From positions 1-64,000 of the forward strand of contig DJOT01000051.1 in NCBI GenBank assembly GCA_002439095.1: 64,000 nucleotides of DNA. Reading direction: 5' to 3'. Made by a program: the position numbers and the translations under genes. The stretch is from Bacteroidales bacterium UBA6431. Its GTDB lineage: Bacteria > Bacteroidota > Bacteroidia > Bacteroidales > UBA932. The notes beneath the pieces were generated by a model. It saw only the letters and a program-made list of their open reading frames with translations. It ran no database searches and was not told where the DNA came from. Position 1 is the first letter of the stretch. Each line of letters starts with the position of its first letter. This document shows positions 41,601 through 50,705 of the stretch, one piece after another.

Positions 41601-44207
41601 CCGGCCGTACTGAAATTCGCATCGTCTGCCGCCCATGTCGCAGGCCACAAATATGTCTCTTGCGAATCTCTGACATGGATGACGGAGCACTTCCGCACCT
41701 CGCTCAGCCAGTGCAAGCCGGAACTCGACCAGGCATTTGCCGCAGGCGTCAACCACATCTATTTCCATGGTGCGCCATACTCCCCGAAGGGGGCGGAATT
41801 TCCGGGATGGATGTTCTATGCCTCCATCAACATGTCCCCTACCGGCGGGATGTGGAGGGACGCACCCGCCCTGTTCAAGTACATTGAACGTTGCCAGGCT
41901 TTCCTCACGGCAGGGGAACCGGACTCAGACTTTCTTCTCTACTTCCCTATCTACGATGCCTGGAGCGGCATGACCGAAACTCCGTACATGATGTTCGACA
42001 TCCACAGCATGGGACGCAAGCTTCCGGAGCTCAAAGCTGTGATGAACGAGATCACTTCACGCGGATACGATGCCGACTACATCTCCGACAAGCAGCTGCA
42101 GACGCTGGCGATAGACAAGCCTGTGATTGTCCCGGCCTGCAACTTCATGCCGGTGGAGACGGCCCGGAGACTCGTGGAGCTGAAAAATGCCGGAGTGCCG
42201 GTATATTTCATCGGCAATGTCCCGAAAGATGTGCCGGGGCTGCATGACCTGCCGGCGAGGCGCAAGGAATTCAAGAAGATCGCCAGAAGCTTCGGCAAGG
42301 CTGTCAAGCTCGACAAAGCTTTCGAGGGAGTGAAGCCAGAAGAGTTCCGCAGCATGCTCGGAGGCTCGATGATACGCCGCCGCAACGAATGCGGAGGCTG
42401 GAACTACTTCGCCGCCATCCTCAACAGCAAAGAAGTGGACGGATGGGTAAAACTCGGCACGCCGGCCGCCTCCGCCATGCTCTATGACGCAGTCAGCGGA
42501 ATCTCAGGCAAAGCGCAGGTACGCAACACATCAGACGGCTGCGCCGAAATCCGCCTGCAGCTCAAGCCGGGAGAGTCCGTGCTCATCAAGACCTTCCCCA
42601 CACAGGTGGAAGCCCCGGCATGGAACTACATAGCCTCTGAAGGCGCGCCGATAGCGATCGACCGTGCATGGAACATCTCATTCCCGCAGAGCGACCCGCA
42701 GATCAAAGGCAACTTCTTCACGGACAAGCCGATGGACTGGACCAAGCTCAAGAACTGCCCGGACGCTAAGATCAACTTCGCCACGGCCCTCTACTCCTCT
42801 GCCATACCTATGACAGACCCGAAAGCAGCCGACAGCTGGATACTTGACCTCGGCGATGTACGTGAGAGCGCACGCGTGTTCATAAACGGGGAGGAAGTCG
42901 GCACGGCATGGTGCGTTCCGTTCAGGATCGATGTCGGCAAATATCTCAAGCCGGGCATCAACCTGCTTGACGTGTATGTCACCAACCTCCAGTCCAACAG
43001 GATCGCCGACTACGACAGACACGGAGTCAAATGGAGAATCTTCAAGGACGCCAACATCAACACTCTCGGCCGCGAAAAGGACTTCGGCAAGTGGGAGACG
43101 GACCCTTCCGGGCTCTGCTCCGAAGTCAAGCTGATACCGGTGCACTACGATGTTCCGGCCAAGGAAGCGGTCATCGCGCAGGCCCGCAAGGTCAACGGCT
43201 ATTTCATGCGCAAGTACGGCGACCCCGCCAAAGTGGTGCCTTTCCCGTCACGCCACAAGGTGTACGAGGGCAATATCTGGACACGCGCCGTCTATTATGA
43301 AGGCCTGCTCGCGCTCCACGGGGTCGATCCGCAGCAGAAATATCTCGACTACACCATGGACTGGGGCGAGAGGTTCGGATGGAACATGCGCGGCGGAAAT
43401 TTCCTGACACGCAACGCCGACAACTACTGCTGCGCCCAGGCCTACATCGACATGTACCGCATCTACAAGGATCCGAAGATGATGGAGAACGTCGTCAAAT
43501 GTATGGACAATCTCATCTCCACCGATGAATCCGATGCCGACTGGACATGGATCGATGCCATCCAGATGGGGATGCCGGTGCTTGTCAAGTACGGCGTCAC
43601 TGCTGGGAAACCGGAGTACTTCGAGAAGGCGTGGAAAATGTACAAGTGGGCACGCGACCGTTTCTTCAACGAGGGTGAGGGTCTGTGGTGGCGCGACAAG
43701 GACTTCTGCCCGCCGTACAAGACCCCATCCGGGAAGAACTGCTACTGGAGCCGCGGCAACGGCTGGGTGCTGGCCGCATACGTGCGCGTCCTCGATGAAC
43801 TTCCCGCCAATGACCCGCACCGGACTGTCTATGAGGCAGATTTCAAAGCCATGTGCGAAGCCCTGATCAAGGTGCAGAGGGAAGACGGCACCTGGAACTG
43901 CTCCCTTGCCGACCCGGATGATTTCGGAGGGCCGGAGGCAACGGGGACTTCTCTATTCACCTATGGCCTGGCCTGGGGTGTACGCACCGGCAGGCTCGAC
44001 AAGGATGTCTTCCTGCCGGCTGCGGCAAGAGCCTGGAATGCCCTGAACCGAATCTGTATCCACGATGACGGATTCATCGGCTTCTCACAGGGATCAGGCA
44101 AGGAGCCGAAAGAGGCCCAGCCAGCGACATGGGACAGAATCCCGGACTTCGAGGACTTCGGCACGGGCTGCTACCTGCTCGCCGCAAGCGAAATCGCGAA
44201 ACTGTAG
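38661..44207 (+). CDS. Three-enzyme fusion: PL11 rhamnogalacturonan lyase, GH106-like alpha-L-rhamnosidase and GH105 unsaturated uronyl hydrolase
   Basis: A single 1848-codon frame with one signal peptide (MKKPISIIIGILCMAASCLA). Residues about 23-635 are a PL11 lyase beta-propeller with repeated calcium-type loops (DVDGDGEYEIFLKW, YDLDGDGCAEMVVKTSDG, DVDGDGCDEIVYGS). A Pro/Arg/Gln-rich linker spans about 636-668. Residues about 669-1500 are GH106-like (FVRWWWLGSAVDKEG, LNNGTGWPFGGPQITEE, acidic motif WFNDSYEVYG, jelly-roll end near 1380-1495). Residues about 1500-1848 are GH105 (RNADNYCCAQAYIDMY, WTWIDAIQMGMPV with the catalytic Asp, YWSRGNGWVLAAYVRVL). The protein could cut the RG-I backbone, then remove the unsaturated uronate and the rhamnose from the new end. 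No internal stops or frameshifts are seen. Confidence 0.88.
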   Translation: MKKPISIIIGILCMAASCLAQTAYDFSKLKMEPLGRGVIAVRKSPSEVFVSWRYLSSDPSGASFDIYRDGVKINSAAIKDVCWFIDSNPSASAARYEVRPHKGTLRSGSFTLPANAPQGYIPIALDIPADQTMPNGEVATYSPNDCSIGDVDGDGEYEIFLKWDPSNAHDNAHNGYTGDVFIDCLKLDGTRLWRVNLGRNIRAGAHYTQMMVYDLDGDGCAEMVVKTSDGTIDGTGKVIGDPAADYREHSEATLGRIMSGNEYLTIFNGRTGAAMKTIEYLPGRGENGSWGDTRANRSDRYLAAIAYLDGKHPSVVMCRGYYTRATLAAYDWDGKDLKLRWFFDSHSKPELKSYDGQGNHNLRVADVDGDGCDEIVYGSCCIDHDGTGLYNTGWKHGDAMHIGAMVPGSDALQIWIGHETKGVGTTLTDARTGKLHFRIPSNIDVGRTMAADIDPTNHGWELWSSASGTLRNYRGESIGEKPASQNFAIWWDGDLSRELLDGNKVLKFNPRTRKVEDYFVFEGASSINGSKSNPCISGDLFGDWREEALMRSSDNKELRLYVSTEPTSYRFHTFLEDPVYRTSLANENVCYNQPPEAGFYFGSDLNGKFRGSVVKGNKVKKGVLPEDVLLDSVVIKSSPRPGRPDPRGQRPPMRPESPRTQPKPQPTAWYTPTVENKPFVRWWWLGSAVDKEGLTWNLEQFAKAGIGGYEVTPIYGVQGNEKNDIDYLSPKWMEMYKHLVSESERLGLECDLNNGTGWPFGGPQITEELAAKKMKITSEGISTELTGQKVKRAAPGGEGLVMDHYNPDALKVYLERFDKAFKESGAKWPHTWFNDSYEVYGADWTEKFPEIFKERYGYDIVPYLKMRPEPQERGRGPRQPQAKPELPKKADPSKVTEYDRAIADYRECLGNLLMENFISPWISWCHSHGSLVRNQSHGSPANLLDVYAAVDIPECETYGRSEFNIPGLRQDPIMKPNDGDPAVLKFASSAAHVAGHKYVSCESLTWMTEHFRTSLSQCKPELDQAFAAGVNHIYFHGAPYSPKGAEFPGWMFYASINMSPTGGMWRDAPALFKYIERCQAFLTAGEPDSDFLLYFPIYDAWSGMTETPYMMFDIHSMGRKLPELKAVMNEITSRGYDADYISDKQLQTLAIDKPVIVPACNFMPVETARRLVELKNAGVPVYFIGNVPKDVPGLHDLPARRKEFKKIARSFGKAVKLDKAFEGVKPEEFRSMLGGSMIRRRNECGGWNYFAAILNSKEVDGWVKLGTPAASAMLYDAVSGISGKAQVRNTSDGCAEIRLQLKPGESVLIKTFPTQVEAPAWNYIASEGAPIAIDRAWNISFPQSDPQIKGNFFTDKPMDWTKLKNCPDAKINFATALYSSAIPMTDPKAADSWILDLGDVRESARVFINGEEVGTAWCVPFRIDVGKYLKPGINLLDVYVTNLQSNRIADYDRHGVKWRIFKDANINTLGREKDFGKWETDPSGLCSEVKLIPVHYDVPAKEAVIAQARKVNGYFMRKYGDPAKVVPFPSRHKVYEGNIWTRAVYYEGLLALHGVDPQQKYLDYTMDWGERFGWNMRGGNFLTRNADNYCCAQAYIDMYRIYKDPKMMENVVKCMDNLISTDESDADWTWIDAIQMGMPVLVKYGVTAGKPEYFEKAWKMYKWARDRFFNEGEGLWWRDKDFCPPYKTPSGKNCYWSRGNGWVLAAYVRVLDELPANDPHRTVYEADFKAMCEALIKVQREDGTWNCSLADPDDFGGPEATGTSLFTYGLAWGVRTGRLDKDVFLPAAARAWNALNRICIHDDGFIGFSQGSGKEPKEAQPATWDRIPDFEDFGTGCYLLAASEIAKL

Positions 44208-44229
44208 CGAATAATTCGGATTTTATTAG

Positions 44230-44237
44230 TACTTTTG
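44230..44237 (+). promoter_or_regulatory. Promoter -7 box of nifJ
   Basis: TACTTTTG fits TAnnTTTG and lies 50 bp upstream of the ATG. The -33 region shows no clear TTTG. Confidence 0.5.
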
Positions 44238-44287
44238 TATGAATGTAATCTCTTTACAAGACTTACTAAAACTATTATTATAATAAT

Positions 44288-47200
44288 ATGGCTAAAGAAA
44301 AGAAATTCATCACCTGTGATGGTAATCAGGCCGCGTCAAACATCGCTTACCTTTTCAGCGAGCACGCCGCCATCTACCCTATCACGCCATCTTCGACAAT
44401 GGCAGAGAACATTGACGAATGGGCTGCCCACGGCAAGAAGAACCTGTGGGGAGAGACTGTCAAAGTCACCGAGATGCAGAGTGAGGCAGGCGCTGCCGGC
44501 GCTGTCCATGGTTCCCTCCAGGCCGGTGCCCTGACCACCACCTACACCGCCTCTCAGGGTCTCCTCCTGATGATTCCTAATATGTACAAGATCGCCGGCG
44601 AGATGCTCCCGGCCGTCTTCCACGTATCAGCACGCGCCCTGGCATCCCACGCCCTTTCCATCTTCGGAGACCATCAGGATGTGATGGCATGTCGCCAGAC
44701 CGGTTTTGCCATGCTCGCATCAAGCTCCGTACAGGAAGCCCAGGATCTCGCGGCTGTGGCACACCTCTCCGCCATCAAGGCTTCAGTACCTTTCCTACAC
44801 TTCTTCGACGGATTCCGCACCTCACATGAGATCCAGAAGATCGAGGCCATCGATGAGGAGGACCTCAAGAAGATGGTCAGCCAGAAGTCTCTGGACAACT
44901 TCCGCGCACGCGCCCTCACCCCGGAGGCTCCGGTGACCCGCGGCACTGCGCAGAACGGAGACGTATATTTTCAGGCGGTCGAGTCCCGCAATCAGGTCTA
45001 TGAGGCCGTTCCGGACATCGTAGCACGCTACATGGGAGAAATCGGAGAACTGACCGGACGCCAGTACCGTCCGTTCGAGTACTACGGAGCAGCGGATGCC
45101 GAATGCATCATCGTGGCCATGGGTTCAGTCACCGAGACAGCAAGGGAGACTGTGGACTACCTCGCCACCCGCGGACGCAAATACGGTGTTGTCACCGTGC
45201 ACCTCTACCGCCCGTTCTCCGAGAAATATCTCCTCAAAGTACTTCCAAAGAGCGTCAAGAAGATCGCTGTGCTCGACAGGACCAAAGAGCCGGGAGCACT
45301 CGGGGAGCCTCTCTACCTCGACATCAAGGCCCTTTTCCAGGACAAGGACAACGCTCCGCTCGTAATCGGCGGCCGCTACGGACTCTCATCCAAGGACACC
45401 ACCCCTGCGCAGATCATCGCAGTGTTCGACAACCTCGACCGCAAGGAGCCTAAGAACGACTTCACCATCGGCATCACCGATGACGTCACCTTCAAGAGCC
45501 TCCCGACCAAGGGTGAGGTTTCCATCGTGAAGAAGGGCACCACCGAGTGCAAGTTCTACGGACTCGGCTCAGACGGTACTGTCGGCGCAAACAAGAACAC
45601 CATCAAGATCATCGGCACCCACACCGACCTCTACAGCCAGGCATACTTCGACTACGACTCCAAGAAGTCCGGCGGATACACCTGCTCTCACCTCAGGTTC
45701 GGAAAAGAGCCTATCAAGGCTCCATATCTTGTCAACACCCCTGACTTCGTGGCCTGCCACGTGCCTTCATACCTTGAGAAATACGATGTGCTCAAGGGCA
45801 TCAAGGAAGGCGGCAGCCTCCTTCTCAACTCCCTCTGGGATGAAGAGGAGACAAAGGAAAGGATTCCGGACTTCGTCAAGTCTGTGATCGGGCGCAAGAA
45901 GATCAAGCTCTACATCATCAACGCCACCAAGATCGCATCCGAGATCGGCCTCGGAGGACGCACCAACACCATTCTCCAGAGTGCATTCTTCCGCATTTCA
46001 GGCATCATCCCTGTAGATGACGCTGTCAAGTACATGAAAGATGCGGCTCTCAAGTCTTATGGCAAGAAGGGCGAGAACATCGTAAACATGAACTACGCCG
46101 CAATCGACCGCGGTGGTGAGTACATCGAGGTCAAGGTTCCTGCCGAGTGGGCAAACATCAACGCCAAGTTCGTCAACCACAACGCCAACCGCCTCGCAAC
46201 TCCGTTCGTCAAGGAGATCGCCGACGTGGTCAACGCACAGTGCGGCGACAGCCTCCCGGTAAGCGCGTTCCTGCCATACAAGGACGGCACCATGCCGGCC
46301 GGCACAGCCGCATACGAGAAGAGAGGCGTGGCCGTGAACGTTCCTGTATGGGATGCCGACAAATGTATCCAGTGCAACACCTGTGCATTCGTCTGCCCTC
46401 ACGCTGCCATCCGTCCGTTCCTCCTCACTCCAGAGCAGGCGGCCGCAGCTCCTGCGGGCATCAAGCTCGCTGACGGCAAGGCGAACCTCAAGGACTACAA
46501 GTACGCCATCGCCATCTCAGTCTCAGACTGTACCGGATGCGGCAACTGCGTCGATGTCTGCCTCGCCAAGGACAAGGCCCTCTCGATGCAGCCATATATG
46601 GACAACACTGCCGAGCAGGACAACTTCGACTACCTCAACACCAAGGTGGGCTACAAGACTGTCGGAGATCCTAAGGCCAACATGAAGAACTCCCAGTTCG
46701 CACAGCCTCTGTTCGAGTTCTCCGGCGCATGTGCAGGCTGCGGTGAGACTCCGTACATCAAGAACATCACCCAGCTCTTCGGTGACCACATGATGATCGC
46801 CAACGCGACTGGATGCTCGTCAATCTACGGAGCTTCATTCCCGTCATCACCATACTGCACTGACGCGCACGGACACGGACCGGCTTGGGCCAACTCCTTG
46901 TTCGAGGACTTCTGCGAGTTCGGACTCGGCATGAGGCTCGGTTCCGAGCGCATCCGCAAGACCGTGGGCGAGCTTATGACCAAGGGCCTCAGCTGCGAAT
47001 GCTGCTCAGACGAGATCAAGGCCCTCTTCCAGAAGTGGCTTGACAACAAGGAGGACTATGCAGTGACCCGCGAAGTCACCGACAAGCTCATCCCTCTCAT
47101 AGAGGCTTGCGGCTGCGAGATCTGCCAGGGCCTGCTCAAACTCAAGCAGTACATCCCGGCACGCAGCCAGTGGATCATCGGCGGAGACGGAGCAAGCTAC

Positions 47201-47806
47201 GACATCGGATACGGCGGACTTGACCATGTGCTCGCTTCCGGCGAGAATGTCAACATCCTCGTACTCGACACCGAGGTCTACTCCAACACCGGAGGCCAGT
47301 CATCCAAGGCCACCCCTGCAGGTGCCATCGCCAAATTCGCCGCTTCCGGCAAGAAGATCCGCAAGAAGGATCTCGGCATGATGGCCATGAGCTACGGCTA
47401 TGTATATGTGGCACAGGTGGCCATGGGAGCAAGCCCTGTCCAGTACCTCAACGCCATCAAGGAAGCTGAGGCCTACGACGGACCGTCCCTCGTGATCGCC
47501 TACGCACCATGTATCAACCACGGTCTCAAGGCCGGCATGGGACTCAGCCAGAGGGAGGAGAAGCTCGCCGTCGAGTGCGGATACTGGCACCTCTACAGGT
47601 ACAACCCTATGCTTGAGGACAAGAATCCGTTCTCACTTGACTCCAAGGAGCCTGACTGGACCAAGTTCCAGGACTTCCTCAAGGGAGAAGTGAGGTTCGC
47701 GTCCCTCTACAAGCTCTTCCCTGACCATGCTGCGGAACTCCTGGAGAAGACCGAAGAGTTCGCCAAACTCAGGTACGAGAACTACAAGAGGCTTGCAGGA
47801 AAATAA
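44288..47806 (+). CDS. nifJ: Pyruvate:ferredoxin (flavodoxin) oxidoreductase
   Basis: A single-chain homodimeric PFOR of 1172 residues. It converts pyruvate and CoA to acetyl-CoA, CO2 and reduced ferredoxin or flavodoxin in anaerobes. The N-terminal pyrimidine domain starts CDGNQAASNIAYLFSEHAAIYPITPSS. Two 4Fe-4S clusters are held by CIQCNTCAFVCP (about 691) and CTGCGNCVDVC (about 746). ACAGCGETPYIK begins the TPP-binding domain, with GDGASYDIGYGGLDHVLA as the Mg-TPP site. NTEVYSNTGGQSSKATPAGA is a further hallmark. It has its own promoter. It is housekeeping energy metabolism and not specifically linked to the pectin genes. Confidence 0.97.
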   Translation: MAKEKKFITCDGNQAASNIAYLFSEHAAIYPITPSSTMAENIDEWAAHGKKNLWGETVKVTEMQSEAGAAGAVHGSLQAGALTTTYTASQGLLLMIPNMYKIAGEMLPAVFHVSARALASHALSIFGDHQDVMACRQTGFAMLASSSVQEAQDLAAVAHLSAIKASVPFLHFFDGFRTSHEIQKIEAIDEEDLKKMVSQKSLDNFRARALTPEAPVTRGTAQNGDVYFQAVESRNQVYEAVPDIVARYMGEIGELTGRQYRPFEYYGAADAECIIVAMGSVTETARETVDYLATRGRKYGVVTVHLYRPFSEKYLLKVLPKSVKKIAVLDRTKEPGALGEPLYLDIKALFQDKDNAPLVIGGRYGLSSKDTTPAQIIAVFDNLDRKEPKNDFTIGITDDVTFKSLPTKGEVSIVKKGTTECKFYGLGSDGTVGANKNTIKIIGTHTDLYSQAYFDYDSKKSGGYTCSHLRFGKEPIKAPYLVNTPDFVACHVPSYLEKYDVLKGIKEGGSLLLNSLWDEEETKERIPDFVKSVIGRKKIKLYIINATKIASEIGLGGRTNTILQSAFFRISGIIPVDDAVKYMKDAALKSYGKKGENIVNMNYAAIDRGGEYIEVKVPAEWANINAKFVNHNANRLATPFVKEIADVVNAQCGDSLPVSAFLPYKDGTMPAGTAAYEKRGVAVNVPVWDADKCIQCNTCAFVCPHAAIRPFLLTPEQAAAAPAGIKLADGKANLKDYKYAIAISVSDCTGCGNCVDVCLAKDKALSMQPYMDNTAEQDNFDYLNTKVGYKTVGDPKANMKNSQFAQPLFEFSGACAGCGETPYIKNITQLFGDHMMIANATGCSSIYGASFPSSPYCTDAHGHGPAWANSLFEDFCEFGLGMRLGSERIRKTVGELMTKGLSCECCSDEIKALFQKWLDNKEDYAVTREVTDKLIPLIEACGCEICQGLLKLKQYIPARSQWIIGGDGASYDIGYGGLDHVLASGENVNILVLDTEVYSNTGGQSSKATPAGAIAKFAASGKKIRKKDLGMMAMSYGYVYVAQVAMGASPVQYLNAIKEAEAYDGPSLVIAYAPCINHGLKAGMGLSQREEKLAVECGYWHLYRYNPMLEDKNPFSLDSKEPDWTKFQDFLKGEVRFASLYKLFPDHAAELLEKTEEFAKLRYENYKRLAGK

Positions 47807-47819
47807 TTTCTTGAAATGA

Positions 47820-47850
47820 CTTGCTATTTGACAAAATAGGCTTATATTTG
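47820..47850 (+). promoter_or_regulatory. Promoter of the M16 peptidase gene
   Basis: CTTG (47820-47823) and TATATTTG (47843-47850) are spaced by 19 bp. The start codon is 42 bp downstream. Confidence 0.6.
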
Positions 47851-47891
47851 CAGTGTACTATTGAAGTATTACACTTAGCGAATATAAGAAA

Positions 47892-50705
47892 ATGGTCAAA
47901 AAAATCTTAATCTCAGCAGCGGTACTTCTTGGTGCCGCTGCTTTGTGTTTCGGACAGGGACAGCAGCTGCCCCAGTTGCCTAACGACCCGGAGACAAGGG
48001 TCGGCAAGCTCGACAACGGGCTGACCTACTACATCCGCCACAACGACAAGCCCGCGCAGAGGGCCGAGTTCTACCTCGCCACCGACGTCGGAGCCATCCA
48101 GGAGACCCCGGATCAGGACGGTCTGGCGCACTTCCTCGAGCACATGTGCTTCAACGGCACCAAGAACTTCCCGGGCAAGAGCATCCTCAACTGGCTTGAA
48201 AGCATCGGAGCCTCTTTCGGAGGCAACGTCAACGCCTCCACAGGAGTCGAGCAGACCATCTACCTGCTCAACAACATCCCGCTTGTCCGCCCTACCGTAG
48301 TGGACACCTGCCTGCTCATAATGCATGACTACTCCCACTTCGTGACCTGCGATCCGGAGGAGATCGATAAGGAGCGCGGCGTCATCCTTGAAGAGAAGCG
48401 CTCACGCAATACAGCATCATGGCGACTCCACGAGAAGACCCTGCCTTACCTGTACGGGGACACCAAGTATGCAGGCTGCACCATCATCGGAAGCGAGGAC
48501 AACCTCAAGAACTTCAAGCCGGAGAGCCTGACCAACTTCTACCACACCTGGTACCGTCCTGACATGCAGGCTCTTATCGTGGTCGGAGACATCAATGTCG
48601 ATGAGGTGGAAGCAAAGATCAAGAAGATCTTCTCCGACATACCGGCCGCCGAAAACCCTAAGGCCAAGGATGTAATCACCATCCCTGACAACGAGAAGCC
48701 GGTTATCGGCATCATCACCGACCCGGAGACCAGCACCTCTACCTTCGAGGTCTATTGGAAGAGCGCAGCCCAGCCGGAAGAGCTGAACAGCACCGCCGTA
48801 GGTCTTATGGCAGAAGTGGCCAAGAGCCTGATAGGCAACATAATGGCTGAACGTTTCGGAGACATCAGCGCCAAACCTGACGCCCCGTTCCTCTACGCGG
48901 GATTCGGTATCACCAACGTCTGCGAGACCATGGACGTGGCCTACGGTGAGGTCTCATGCAAAGAGGGAGCAGCCCTCCAGGGATTCGAGGCCATGCTCAC
49001 CGAAATCGAGAAGATGCACCGCTTCGGCTTCACCGACTCAGAATTCGAGCGCGCCAAGAACGAGGTCCTCTCGCAATACGAGACAGCTGCCAACAAGGCC
49101 GACACCCGCAAGAACGCCGAGTTCGTCATGCCGATGATAATGAACTTCTTCGACAACTACTCGTTCATGGATCCGAAGACAGAGTACCAGATGGTACAGG
49201 CCCTGATGGCGCAGTTCAACACGAGCATCCTCAACCAGCTCGCCCAGCAGCTCATCACCCGCAACAACATGGTGGTCATCTACTCCGGTCCTGAGAAAGA
49301 AGGGGCTGAACACCCTGATGCCGGTCAGGTGCAGGCCATCATCGACAAGGTGGAGAATGCCGAGTACACCCAGGAAGCCGGAGAGGAGATCCCTACAGCC
49401 TTCCTCGACCCTTCAACCCTCAAGGGCAGCAAGATCAAAAAGACCGTGGCCGGCCTCTACGGGTCAGAAGTGCTCACCCTCAAGAACGGAGTGAAAGTCA
49501 TCCTCCTGCCTTCAGACAGGGAGAAGGACAAAGTCAACTTCAACATCTTCAAGAGAGGAGGACAGAGCCTCATCTCAGACGAGGACCTCTACTCTTTCGA
49601 GGACAACATTTGGGCCCTCTACCAGCAGAACACCGGTGTGGCCGGTTTCCCTGCCACGACAGTCAGAAAGATGCTCTCAGGCAAACAGGTGGCTGTAAGC
49701 CCTTACATCGGAGAATACACCCACGGCGTCAGCGCCACCAGCACCACCAAGGACCTAGAGACGGCGTTCCAGCTTATGTACCTCTATTTCACATCCCCAC
49801 GCTTCGATCCTGACGAATACGCCAACGGCATAACCCAGATCGAGAATGTGCTCCCGAACCTTGAGAACCAGCCGAACTGGCAGCTCCAGAAGCAGCTCGC
49901 AAAGACCATCTACGACAGCCCGCGCGACTTCACCCTTGACAAGGACGTGCTCGCCAAGGCCAGCCTCCAGACCCTGGAGAAGAACTACCGCAGGCTGTTC
50001 AAGGACGCCGCAGGTGCAACCCTCGTAGTTGTCGGAGACTTCGACAGGGATACCATTCTCCCTCTTGTTGAAAGATATGCAGGTTCTCTCGCCAAGGGAA
50101 AGAAGGCCACAAACTGGGAATACCGCAACGACGGCATCATCGACGGACGCAAGGTCAACGACTTCCGCACCCCGATGCAGACCCCTATGGTGACGGTAGT
50201 CCAGATCTACAAGGCCGACAAGCCATACAGCGTCAAGGAAGAAGTGGACTACACGGCCCTGAGCTACATCCTCAACATGGTCTACACCGAGACCCTCCGC
50301 GAGGAGGAAGGCGGCACCTACGGAGCCAGCGCCTCAGCGCAGCTCACACACCAGCCTTACGAGACACGCCTTCTCCAGGTGGCGTTCCAGACCAACGAGG
50401 AGCAGTGCGACAAACTGCGCGAACTCGCGGTCAAGGGCATGGAAGACCTCGCGAAGAACGGCCCTGACGCCGAGAAGTTCGACAAGGCCAAGAAGAATCT
50501 CGAAAAGACCGTCCCGGAGAACAAGCTGCGCAACGCATGGTGGAGCTCCGCACTTCAGGACGCCGAGAAATACGGCATCAACTATGTGGTTGAATACGAA
50601 GCCGCTGTAGAGGCTCTGACTCCGGATAGCGTAAAGAAAGCGGCGGAAGAACTGCTCGCATCAGGCAACTTCATCGAGCTTGTGATGAGACCTGAAGTCA
50701 AATAA
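47892..50705 (+). CDS. M16-family zinc metallopeptidase
   Basis: A 937-residue pitrilysin/insulinase-type protease with a signal peptide (MVKKILISAAVLLGAAALCFG), so periplasmic. The inverted zinc motif HFLEH is at 80-84, followed by the downstream ligand in EEKRSRNTASWRLHE. The protein is the usual two-halves arrangement: an active N-terminal half and an inactive C-terminal half (from about 515, EVLTLKNGVKVILLPSDREKD) that lacks the HxxEH motif. It has its own promoter. Its 3' end overlaps that of the convergent regulator gene by 45 bp. Confidence 0.92.
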   Translation: MVKKILISAAVLLGAAALCFGQGQQLPQLPNDPETRVGKLDNGLTYYIRHNDKPAQRAEFYLATDVGAIQETPDQDGLAHFLEHMCFNGTKNFPGKSILNWLESIGASFGGNVNASTGVEQTIYLLNNIPLVRPTVVDTCLLIMHDYSHFVTCDPEEIDKERGVILEEKRSRNTASWRLHEKTLPYLYGDTKYAGCTIIGSEDNLKNFKPESLTNFYHTWYRPDMQALIVVGDINVDEVEAKIKKIFSDIPAAENPKAKDVITIPDNEKPVIGIITDPETSTSTFEVYWKSAAQPEELNSTAVGLMAEVAKSLIGNIMAERFGDISAKPDAPFLYAGFGITNVCETMDVAYGEVSCKEGAALQGFEAMLTEIEKMHRFGFTDSEFERAKNEVLSQYETAANKADTRKNAEFVMPMIMNFFDNYSFMDPKTEYQMVQALMAQFNTSILNQLAQQLITRNNMVVIYSGPEKEGAEHPDAGQVQAIIDKVENAEYTQEAGEEIPTAFLDPSTLKGSKIKKTVAGLYGSEVLTLKNGVKVILLPSDREKDKVNFNIFKRGGQSLISDEDLYSFEDNIWALYQQNTGVAGFPATTVRKMLSGKQVAVSPYIGEYTHGVSATSTTKDLETAFQLMYLYFTSPRFDPDEYANGITQIENVLPNLENQPNWQLQKQLAKTIYDSPRDFTLDKDVLAKASLQTLEKNYRRLFKDAAGATLVVVGDFDRDTILPLVERYAGSLAKGKKATNWEYRNDGIIDGRKVNDFRTPMQTPMVTVVQIYKADKPYSVKEEVDYTALSYILNMVYTETLREEEGGTYGASASAQLTHQPYETRLLQVAFQTNEEQCDKLRELAVKGMEDLAKNGPDAEKFDKAKKNLEKTVPENKLRNAWWSSALQDAEKYGINYVVEYEAAVEALTPDSVKKAAEELLASGNFIELVMRPEVK

